DNA from: an uncultured Collinsella sp. | Lineage (GTDB): Bacteria; Actinomycetota; Coriobacteriia; Coriobacteriales; Coriobacteriaceae | DNA length: 10,175 nt | Direction: 5' to 3' | Assembly: GCA_902489965.1 (NCBI GenBank) | Contig: CABUCA010000068.1 | Location: forward strand, 1-10,175 | In this document: positions 1-5,621 of the stretch, one piece after another | Layout: the number at the start of each line of letters is the position of its first letter | How positions within the stretch are numbered: position 1 is the first letter of the stretch | Notes under the pieces: model-generated | Told to the model about the DNA's origin: nothing | The model's database searches: none | Seen by the model: the letters and a program-made list of their open reading frames with translations, nothing else | Translations under genes and position numbers: made by a program

Positions 1-885
1 CAGATCGATACCGAGGTGCCGCATGCGCCCGCGTCGGCAGCCGCGGTTCTTTCGGACGCCGCCGACCCCAACGAGACCTGCGTGCTGCCGGCTTTCGATA
101 AGGATTTCGGTATCCCCAAGGTCGATATTCCCACGCCCGTTTCTCTGCATGACGATGCTCAAAAACCCAAGCGCAAGGTGCATCCCGACGAGGACGCCTA
201 TCACAAGCACAAGCGTCATATCCCCAAGCCGCTCATTATCATCGCGGTCCTTGCCTTTGTGTGCGGTGGTGCCTATTGGTTCGTGACGACCGATCCCATG
301 GGTGTTATGCCCGGCTTCTATGACCAGTTTGGCCAAGCCGCGCAGACGACCTTCCCTACGCGCCAAAAGGGTGAGGCGACTGAGGACGATACCAAGCAGG
401 ACGATTCTGCCGAGGTGGTCCAGGAAGAAACCGTGCTCACCGATGATCAGCTCTATACCAGGCTCGACGGTCTGTATCAGAACATCGTGTCCTACGGTGA
501 CGAAGATCAGATCGGCGAGGTCATCGATTCTTTTAACAACGGCTATCTCCGAACGCCGCTGTCCACCCGTCAGGAGCTGTCGCAGAGTGCTTACGCCCTG
601 CGCGACCAGATCAAAAAGACGCAAGATGAGCTCAACAACCTTAAGTACCGGGACGATACGGTCTATGCGGACGACATTGCCCACTTAAAGCAGCTTGCCG
701 AGTGGATGTATGAGCGCGTCGACGTGATCTGCCAGAGTTGGGACATCTCGCTGGCCATTCCCGATGGCGAGTCGATGAGTTCTCACCAAAGCGAGATCCT
801 GGCGCCCATCGCGCAGAGTGGCAACAGCGCGCTTAATCAGTACGACGCCAACGTGGGCTCCTGGAAGCCGCAGCAGCGTTCCTAA
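1..885 (+). CDS. Single-pass membrane protein of unknown function (5' end outside window)
   Basis: I do not recognise this family. The frame is open from base 1, so the GTG at 16 is probably internal and the true start lies upstream; the stop is TAA at 883-885. The visible N-terminal part is low in structure and rich in Pro, Asp and Ala. It ends in a basic, His/Lys-rich stretch (HKHKRHIPKP), followed by one hydrophobic segment at bases about 229-285 (starting LIIIAVLAFV). By the positive-inside rule the N-terminal part is cytoplasmic and the C-terminal part is outside. After the membrane segment comes an acidic Glu/Asp/Thr linker (bases about 370-440) and then a probably helical domain with YTRLDGLYQNI and DQIKKTQDELNNLKY. 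No catalytic motif or lipobox is visible. A cytoplasmic zinc-ribbon or signalling domain could precede the window, but that cannot be seen. It precedes the promoter at 924-953, so it probably belongs to a separate transcription unit. Confidence 0.8.
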   Translation, partial: QIDTEVPHAPASAAAVLSDAADPNETCVLPAFDKDFGIPKVDIPTPVSLHDDAQKPKRKVHPDEDAYHKHKRHIPKPLIIIAVLAFVCGGAYWFVTTDPMGVMPGFYDQFGQAAQTTFPTRQKGEATEDDTKQDDSAEVVQEETVLTDDQLYTRLDGLYQNIVSYGDEDQIGEVIDSFNNGYLRTPLSTRQELSQSAYALRDQIKKTQDELNNLKYRDDTVYADDIAHLKQLAEWMYERVDVICQSWDISLAIPDGESMSSHQSEILAPIAQSGNSALNQYDANVGSWKPQQRS

Positions 886-923
886 AATTAGTTCGCCATA
901 GTCGGCATAACCTACGTGCGCAA

Positions 924-953
924 TTGATGTAAGCGCATGCTTATTGCTACAAT
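924..953 (+). promoter_or_regulatory. Predicted sigma-70-type promoter for the isomerase/TPR pair
   Basis: TTGATG (924-929) matches four of six bases of the -35 consensus. TACAAT (948-953) matches five of six bases of the -10 consensus. The spacer is 18 bases. It lies in the locally AT-rich 107-base gap after the upstream stop codon, and transcription would begin near 960, about 30 bases before the isomerase start. No convincing terminator hairpin for the upstream gene is visible in this gap. Confidence 0.55.
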
Positions 954-992
954 TCGTACAAATATGCTTTAAACGCACGAGGAAGGAACCAC

Positions 993-1535
993 ATGTTTGG
1001 TTTTAAGAAAGAGCTCTACACGCCCGAGTATCAGCTTGCCGGCGACGAGTGCGCCGTTATCGAGACGTCGAAGGGTACCATCAAGGTCAAGTTTGACGGC
1101 GAGGGCGCTCCCATTCATGTCGCGAACTTCTGCGAGCTTTCCACGACGGGTTTCTATGATGGCCTTAAGTTCCATCGCTATGTGCCCGGCTTCGTCATTC
1201 AGGGCGGCGACCCCAATACCCGCGATATGTCCGGCGCCGACGTCGCTGCCGGTCTTGAGGGCCCCGACGGCATGCCCGGTACCGGTGGCCCCGGCTACTG
1301 CATCAAGGGCGAGTTTGCCACCAATCCGCGCAATAGCCATGTCGATGGCGCCCTTGCCATGGCACGCTCCATGGACCCCGATTCCGCGGGTTCGCAGTTC
1401 TACTTCTGCCTGGGTGCCCAGCATAACCTCGATTCCGGTTACACCGTCTTTGGTACCACGGTTGAGGGTCTCGATGTGATTTCGCAGCTGCGTGCCGGCG
1501 ACGAGATCGTCCATGTCGAGATCGTTCACGAGTAA
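993..1535 (+). CDS. Cyclophilin-type peptidyl-prolyl cis-trans isomerase
   Basis: This 180-residue protein catalyses cis-trans isomerisation of Xaa-Pro bonds and probably acts as a folding helper in the cytoplasm, since it has no signal peptide or membrane segment. The cyclophilin domain fills residues about 19-180. FHRYVPGFVIQGGDP (60-74) carries the catalytic Arg62 and the GGDP turn. LAMARS (121-126), SAGSQFYF (131-138) and GYTVFG (149-154) are the other family blocks. The position of the human CypA tryptophan is not Trp here (HNLDSGYTVFG), as in PpiB-like bacterial forms, so cyclosporin sensitivity is unlikely (inference). The loop at about 75-96 is longer than the usual GGDPxGxGxGGPGY arrangement by some 20 residues. 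The ATG at 993 has a strong Shine-Dalgarno sequence (GAGGAAGG, 979-986, 6-base spacing). A TPR gene follows after 11 bases. Confidence 0.95.
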   Translation: MFGFKKELYTPEYQLAGDECAVIETSKGTIKVKFDGEGAPIHVANFCELSTTGFYDGLKFHRYVPGFVIQGGDPNTRDMSGADVAAGLEGPDGMPGTGGPGYCIKGEFATNPRNSHVDGALAMARSMDPDSAGSQFYFCLGAQHNLDSGYTVFGTTVEGLDVISQLRAGDEIVHVEIVHE

Positions 1536-1540
1536 AGGGG
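1534..1540 (+). promoter_or_regulatory. Ribosome binding site setting a TTG start
   Basis: AAAGGGG overlaps the end of the isomerase stop codon and ends 6 bases before the TTG at 1547. It supports TTG as the start of the TPR gene and suggests translational coupling with the isomerase. Confidence 0.7.
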
Positions 1541-1546
1541 ACTTCC

Positions 1547-2851
1547 TTGAATAGCCAGCTGATCCAACAGGGCCGCGCCGCTTACCGCGCGGGTGATTTT
1601 TCCGCTGCAGCCCAGATGCTTGGGGCGGCAAAGACTCCCGATGAGATTATGGGCGAGGCCGATCACCTTCGTGGCAACGCCTTGATGCACCTGGGCATGT
1701 ATGCCGAGGCCGCCGAGGCCTATGCCGCTGCCCTCAACGACGGCACCTACGGCAAGCGCGGTGCGCTGCTCACCAACCGCGGCAAGGCGCTCGCCGCCGT
1801 GGGCGACTACACGACGGCCGCTCAGGCGTTCTCTGCCGCTACGCAGGACGCTTCCTATGCCACGCCGTTCAAGGCCTATCTGGGCTTGGGTAACGCGCTG
1901 TTCCAGTCGGGCGACTATGCCAACGCGGGTACTGCTTTCCGTCAGGCTGCCATCGACGGCGCCAATCCGGCTCCTGCCGCCGCACTCGGCGAGCTCGGTC
2001 GTTGCTTCATTAAGCTCGGCCGTCCGGCGGATGCCGTGGAGACCTACCGTACGGCTATCGACTTTGCCGGCCCCCGCGACGACACGCGTGCGCTCAACGC
2101 CGGCATGGGTCAGGCGCTTTCTGCCGCCGGCCGTCCCTCCGACGCACTCGACGCCTTTAACGCCGCTACTGCCGATGGTATCTACCAGCTCACCTCTGAG
2201 CAGGCCGATGAGCTTGCCCGCGTGCACGATTCGCTTGCCGCGCTGTCTGCCCAGACGGCTATGGCCACGGCTCCGGCGCCCGCGATGGACGCTCCTGCCG
2301 TCGATCCGCTCGATCCTACGGGCGCGACCGGTCAGTTTATGCCCGATCCCTCGGACACCGGCTTCTTTACACTGTCAGAGTCCGAGATGGTCCAGCAGGA
2401 CCGTCAGGATCGTAAGCAGGCCAAGGTCCGTCGTCGCCATCGCCACACGGGCCTCAAAGTCTTCATCGTGCTGCTTCTGCTCATTTTGATCGCCGCGGGC
2501 GGTCTGGGCTTTGCTTACACGCGCGGCTTTGGCTTCCCGTCTCAGGAGTCTGTCGTTACCGATCTGTTCCAGGCTGCCGGCGACGGTGATACGGCAAAGG
2601 CCGAGTCTTGCCTGGCCTCGAGCCTGTCCGAGGACGCTAAGTCGATGATCATCTCCTCGATTCCGCAGGGTGCCACCGTGTCCGTCGAGGGCATGGATCA
2701 GTCCATGACCGAGACGACCGCTAAGGTGAAGGCATCGCTGTCCAAGGGCGGCGAGCAGGAGTACACCGTCAAATTCGTGCGCTCCGACAACCATATCGGC
2801 TGGGCCGTTTCCTCGCTCGATATGGATTTCTCGGCTGCTGACAACCAGTAG
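1547..2851 (+). CDS. TPR-repeat protein with C-terminal membrane anchor and small extracytoplasmic domain
   Basis: The protein has 434 residues. Residues about 5-235 form tandem tetratricopeptide-like helical pairs, seen as repeated units such as GNALMHLGMYAEAAEAYAAA, GKALAAVGDYTTAAQAFSAA, GNALFQSGDYANAGTAFRQA and GRCFIKLGRPADAVETYRTA. TPR arrays bind protein partners. A Pro/Ala/Asp-rich linker (about 236-285) and a basic patch (KVRRRHRH, 293-300) lead into one membrane segment (304-325). The TPR part should therefore be cytoplasmic and residues about 326-434 outside. That last domain (VVTDLFQAAGDGDTAKAESC onward) resembles small NTF2-like/DUF4878-type folds, which is a weak guess. The start is TTG at 1547, set by AAAGGGG. 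Two stop codons in frame (TAG-TGA, 2849-2854) end the gene. It is 11 bases behind the isomerase and just upstream of mreB, so a role as an envelope adaptor is plausible but unproven. Confidence 0.88.
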   Translation: MNSQLIQQGRAAYRAGDFSAAAQMLGAAKTPDEIMGEADHLRGNALMHLGMYAEAAEAYAAALNDGTYGKRGALLTNRGKALAAVGDYTTAAQAFSAATQDASYATPFKAYLGLGNALFQSGDYANAGTAFRQAAIDGANPAPAAALGELGRCFIKLGRPADAVETYRTAIDFAGPRDDTRALNAGMGQALSAAGRPSDALDAFNAATADGIYQLTSEQADELARVHDSLAALSAQTAMATAPAPAMDAPAVDPLDPTGATGQFMPDPSDTGFFTLSESEMVQQDRQDRKQAKVRRRHRHTGLKVFIVLLLLILIAAGGLGFAYTRGFGFPSQESVVTDLFQAAGDGDTAKAESCLASSLSEDAKSMIISSIPQGATVSVEGMDQSMTETTAKVKASLSKGGEQEYTVKFVRSDNHIGWAVSSLDMDFSAADNQ

Positions 2852-2873
2852 TGACCTTATGGGATTTAGCTTT

Positions 2874-2906
2874 GCCCGGTGCTTCACCGCAAGTGAGGTG
2901 CCGGGC
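2874..2906 (+). terminator. Intergenic hairpin: weak terminator or readthrough/processing structure
   Basis: GCCCGGTGCTTCAC (2874-2887) pairs with 2893-2906 across all 14 positions, including three G-U wobbles, around the five-base loop CGCAA. It begins 22 bases after the TPR stop. The sequence after it (TTGCGCTAGT) is not a real U-run, so termination may be partial. It could instead stabilise the upstream mRNA end or allow readthrough into mreB. Confidence 0.5.
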
Positions 2907-2910
2907 TTGC

Positions 2911-2930
2911 GCTAGTATCATGAGCTAGTA
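2911..2930 (+). repeat. Short direct repeat GCTAGTA upstream of mreB
   Basis: GCTAGTA occurs at 2911-2917 and again at 2924-2930, a 13-base period, between the hairpin and the mreB ribosome binding site. Each copy contains the four-base palindrome CTAG. TAGTAT (2913-2918) or TAGTTT (2929-2934) could be a -10 element, but neither has a good -35 partner at normal spacing, so a promoter here is only possible. A small operator site is another option. Confidence 0.3.
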
Positions 2931-2956
2931 GTTTTCCAGCAATCATCCAACACATC

Positions 2957-2961
2957 AGGAG
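2957..2961 (+). promoter_or_regulatory. Ribosome binding site setting the mreB TTG start
   Basis: AGGAG ends 5 bases before TTG at 2967. The first ATG in frame (2979) would be 17 bases away, too far for efficient use, so TTG is preferred. Confidence 0.7.
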
Positions 2962-2966
2962 TTGCG

Positions 2967-4010
2967 TTGTTTTCTTTGATGGATATGTTCTTCGGTAGCT
3001 ATGCGGGCGATCTTGCCATCGACCTCGGCACCGCAAATACGCTTGTCTCCGTGCGCGGCAAGGGCATCGTCATTCGCGAGCCCTCTGTTGTCGCCATCGA
3101 CAAGAACGACGAGCGCATCCTGGCGGTCGGTATCGAGGCAAAGCGCATGCTCGGCCGTACGCCCGGCAACATCGTGGCTGTTCGTCCCCTGAAGGACGGC
3201 GTCATCGCCGACTTCGATGTTACCGAGGCCATGCTTCGCTACTTTATCGACAAGGCGTCCGAGAAGCGCTATCCGTGGACCCCGCGTCCGCGCGTTGTCG
3301 TCTGCGTTCCTTCCGGCGTCACGTCGGTCGAGAAGCGTGCCGTCTTTGAGGCCACGATCCAAGCCGGCGCTCGCCAGGCCTACCTGATCGAGGAGCCCAT
3401 GGCCGCCGCTATCGGCGCCGACCTGCCCGTCGAGGAGCCCACCGGCTCCATGGTCATCGACATCGGCGGCGGTACCACCGAGGTTGCCGTTATCGCTATG
3501 GGCGGCATCGTCGTTTCGCAGTCCATCCGTATTGCCGGCGACGAGTTCGACCAGGCTATCCTTACGCACGTTCGCGATGCCTACAACCTGGCCATCGGCG
3601 AGCGCACGGCAGAGGACATCAAGATCAAGGTCGGCTCCGCCGTGCCGCTCAAGGATGAGCTCGACGTCGAGGTCAACGGCCGCGACGTGATCACCGGTCT
3701 GCCTAAGACCGTGCGCATCGAGAGCGAGGAGATTCGTCGCGCGCTCAACAAGCCGCTCGACGAGATGGCCAAGGCCGTCAAGGACGCGCTCGACGCTACG
3801 CCTCCCGATCTTGCCTCGGACCTTATGTACTATGGCATATTGCTGACCGGTGGCGGCGCGCTGCTGCGCGGTCTCGACGTGCGCCTGCGTGATGAGACCG
3901 GCGTTTCGGTCAACGTCAGCCCCACGGCACTCGATAACGTCGTTAACGGCTGTGCCCGCGTGCTCGAGGCCAATGCGTTTGATGGCGGCTTCGTCCAGAC
4001 CAATGCTTAA
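2967..4010 (+). CDS. mreB: Rod shape-determining protein MreB (bacterial actin)
   Basis: MreB polymerises with ATP on the inner face of the membrane and positions the elongation machinery (RodA, PBP2, MreC, MreD). The 347-residue length is normal for the family. Visible actin-superfamily motifs are phosphate-1 (IDLGTANTL, 18-26), the IEEPMAAAIG block with a putative catalytic Glu (141-150), phosphate-2 (VIDIGGGTTEVAVI, 163-176) and the adenosine site (LTGGGALLRGL, 293-303). The N-terminus (FSLMDMFFG) is short and hydrophobic and may help membrane binding. TTG at 2967 is chosen because of AGGAG at 2957-2961. mreC starts 21 bases after the stop. MreB is absent from several well-known polar-growing actinobacteria such as mycobacteria and corynebacteria, so its presence fits a lateral-elongating lineage such as Coriobacteriia. 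Confidence 0.98.
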   Translation: MFSLMDMFFGSYAGDLAIDLGTANTLVSVRGKGIVIREPSVVAIDKNDERILAVGIEAKRMLGRTPGNIVAVRPLKDGVIADFDVTEAMLRYFIDKASEKRYPWTPRPRVVVCVPSGVTSVEKRAVFEATIQAGARQAYLIEEPMAAAIGADLPVEEPTGSMVIDIGGGTTEVAVIAMGGIVVSQSIRIAGDEFDQAILTHVRDAYNLAIGERTAEDIKIKVGSAVPLKDELDVEVNGRDVITGLPKTVRIESEEIRRALNKPLDEMAKAVKDALDATPPDLASDLMYYGILLTGGGALLRGLDVRLRDETGVSVNVSPTALDNVVNGCARVLEANAFDGGFVQTNA

Positions 4011-4017
4011 TTTCCAA

Positions 4018-4024
4018 AAGGTGG
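4018..4024 (+). promoter_or_regulatory. Ribosome binding site setting the mreC TTG start
   Basis: AAGGTGG ends 7 bases before the TTG at 4032. It favours this start over the ATG at 4089 (Met20), which lies in the loop of the mreC hairpin and has no good ribosome binding site of its own. Confidence 0.65.
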
Positions 4025-4031
4025 ATTCCAT

Positions 4032-5030
4032 TTGGCACGATCTTCGGGTTTCTCCACAAATCTGAATACCAAGCGACAATCAACGGGTATGCGCCCGTTG
4101 ATTGTTTTCAGCCTGATTTCGGTGTTGCTGCTCACGTTTTATATTCGTGAGGGTGAGGCCGGGCCGATTCATGCCGTGCGTTCGGGCGTAACGACGATTA
4201 CCTCGCCGGTGCGCTTTGTGGGTTCGGCCGTGGCGGCTCCCTTCAATGCGATCGGCAACGTGTTCTCTAACCTTACGGCGTCGCAGGACACGCTTGACGA
4301 GCTTAAGAAGCAAAACGAGGAACTGACCTCTAAGGTTGCTGAGCTCTCCGAGGCTCAAAAGACCGCCGAGCGTCTGGAGGGGCTGGTCGGCCTGCAGTCG
4401 ACCTACAACCTCAAATCGACCGCAGCTCGTATCGTTGGTGCCTCCGGCGATGCCTGGACCTCGACCGTTACCATCGACAAGGGCTCTGCCGACGGCCTTA
4501 CCATCAACATGCCCGTGACGAGTTCCGCCGGTGTTATCGGTCAGATCATCGAGGTTTCGGCCAAAACGTCGACCGTGCGCCTGATTGGCGACGAGAACTC
4601 CGGCGTGTCCGCTATGGTGCAGGACACACGCGCTCAGGGCATGCTGCAGGGTCAGGCTGACGGCACGCTGCGTCTTGAGTACGTGAGCGTCGACTCCGAC
4701 GTTAAGGTTGGCGACATCATCGTAACCTCGGGCATTGGCGGTGTGTTCCCCAAGGGTCTACCGCTCGGCACCGTCTCGTCGGTTGAGAAATCTGCAAACG
4801 ACGTGTACTACACCATTGTGGTGCGCGCTCAGACCACGGCCGAGAACAACGAGGAAGTGCTGGTCATCACCTCGCTGACCGATGAACAGTCGGCCTCGGA
4901 TGAGGACGTGAGCACGGCCAACAGCACGCCGCAGGGAATGTCGCGCGATGCTGCGACCAAGACGAAGGACGAGAGCTCGGATGACAGTTCCGACACGTCC
5001 GAGACGACCGATTCCAGCTCGAGCGAATAG
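4032..5030 (+). CDS. mreC: Rod shape-determining protein MreC
   Basis: MreC is the single-pass membrane protein that links MreB to, and activates, the RodA-PBP2 synthase. The 332 residues comprise a short basic cytoplasmic N-terminus (1-20), a membrane segment (about 22-38), a coiled coil (about 83-119) and the paired beta-barrel domain (about 125-282). Conserved blocks include WTSTVTIDKGSADGL (142-156) and GIGGVFPKGLPLGTV (234-248). Residues 284-332 form an acidic Ser/Thr/Asp/Glu-rich tail of low complexity, presumably flexible and outside the membrane. TTG at 4032 is the start, supported by AAGGTGG at 4018-4024. A perfect inverted repeat lies within codons 15-25. The stop TAG at 5028-5030 overlaps the ribosome binding site of mreD. 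Confidence 0.96.
   Translation: MARSSGFSTNLNTKRQSTGMRPLIVFSLISVLLLTFYIREGEAGPIHAVRSGVTTITSPVRFVGSAVAAPFNAIGNVFSNLTASQDTLDELKKQNEELTSKVAELSEAQKTAERLEGLVGLQSTYNLKSTAARIVGASGDAWTSTVTIDKGSADGLTINMPVTSSAGVIGQIIEVSAKTSTVRLIGDENSGVSAMVQDTRAQGMLQGQADGTLRLEYVSVDSDVKVGDIIVTSGIGGVFPKGLPLGTVSSVEKSANDVYYTIVVRAQTTAENNEEVLVITSLTDEQSASDEDVSTANSTPQGMSRDAATKTKDESSDDSSDTSETTDSSSSE
4076..4108 (+). terminator. Perfect 12-bp inverted repeat with T-run inside mreC (putative attenuator)
   Basis: ACAATCAACGGG (4076-4087) is exactly complementary to CCCGTTGATTGT (4094-4105) around the loop TATGCG (4088-4093), and TTTT (4105-4108) follows. This has the form of an intrinsic terminator, although the T-run is short and the stem is only moderately GC-rich. 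It spans mreC codons 15-26, 66 bases after the mreB stop, so it could lower transcription of mreC and the genes beyond relative to mreB. Whether it works this way is inference. Translating ribosomes from the TTG at 4032 would cover it and could suppress termination. Confidence 0.5.
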
Positions 5031-5034
5031 GGGG
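5029..5034 (+). promoter_or_regulatory. Ribosome binding site deciding the mreD start
   Basis: AGGGGG overlaps the mreC stop codon. It leaves 7 bases to ATG 5042 but only 1 base to ATG 5036, so 5042 is the better start. The overlap suggests coupling to mreC translation. Confidence 0.6.
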
Positions 5035-5041
5035 CATGTCC

Positions 5042-5608
5042 ATGGATCTACACGAGCAGGGGATGAGCTCCCGCACGTTTGTAATCGCCGCCATTGTGTG
5101 CGTGCTGCTGCAGGCAGGCCTGGCACCGCAGATCTCCATTGCGGGCGGTCGCGTCAACTTCATGATTATCCTGGTGTGCCTAAGCGTGTTCTCGGGCGAC
5201 CCGACCCGTGCCGTCGTGTGCGGTTTTTGCAGCGGCTTGTTCTATGACCTGTCCGCTGCCGTGCCGGTGGGCGTTATGTCGCTCCTGCTGACCGTGGGTT
5301 CTTTTGCCCTGGTGCACAGCGCCGTCGGTCAGACGGGCGGTACCTCGAGTGCACGTGGCATCACTGTGGGCGCCTTTGCGCTCGTCATTAATGTGATCTA
5401 CAGCATCATCTTGCTGTTTATGGGTTTGGAGACGAGCTTTGTCGTGGCGATCTTCGGCCATGCGCTGCCGTCCTCGATCCTGACGGGTCTGGTTGCCATT
5501 CCGTTTTTGATGTCCGGCGTCGTGCCGCAGTCCGGCTATGGATTCTCCGCACGTGGCGGACGCCAGACGGGTATGCGCTTTAAGCCCAAGACCCGCAAGC
5601 TCAAATAG
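5042..5608 (+). CDS. mreD: Rod shape-determining protein MreD
   Basis: MreD is a small polytopic membrane protein that partners MreC in the elongation complex. From ATG 5042 the product is 188 residues, in the usual range; ATG 5036 would add two residues but sits too close to the ribosome binding site. About five or six hydrophobic segments are visible (roughly 11-28, 39-51, 56-70, 74-93, 107-127 and 132-157). The block GLFYDLSAAVPVGV (65-78) resembles the conserved MreD loop, and the C-terminus is strongly basic (KPKTRKLK). Sequence conservation in MreD is low, so the call rests on this block, the topology and the position between mreC and the PBP2 gene. The next gene starts 13 bases after the stop. 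Confidence 0.9.
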   Translation: MDLHEQGMSSRTFVIAAIVCVLLQAGLAPQISIAGGRVNFMIILVCLSVFSGDPTRAVVCGFCSGLFYDLSAAVPVGVMSLLLTVGSFALVHSAVGQTGGTSSARGITVGAFALVINVIYSIILLFMGLETSFVVAIFGHALPSSILTGLVAIPFLMSGVVPQSGYGFSARGGRQTGMRFKPKTRKLK

Positions 5609-5621
5609 GGGAGGCCCGTAG

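Noticed and set aside
969..2227. Two long minus-strand frames (969-1631 and 1526-2227) opposite the isomerase and TPR genes
   Set aside because: They are mirror frames of genes with clear protein families and show no domain of their own.
2955..4079. A 374-codon open frame on the minus strand opposite mreB
   Set aside because: It mirrors a strongly conserved mreB frame. Long antisense frames arise from GC-rich codon bias, and the translation is a low-complexity Asp/Gly/Arg/His mix with no family motif.
4136..4150. AT-rich TATATT as an internal promoter -10 in mreC
   Set aside because: No acceptable -35 hexamer lies at 16-18 bases upstream, and the AT-rich codons encode the membrane segment and its edge.
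5036..5041. ATG 5036 as the start of mreD
   Set aside because: It leaves only one base after the AGGGGG ribosome binding site, whereas ATG 5042 has normal 7-base spacing.
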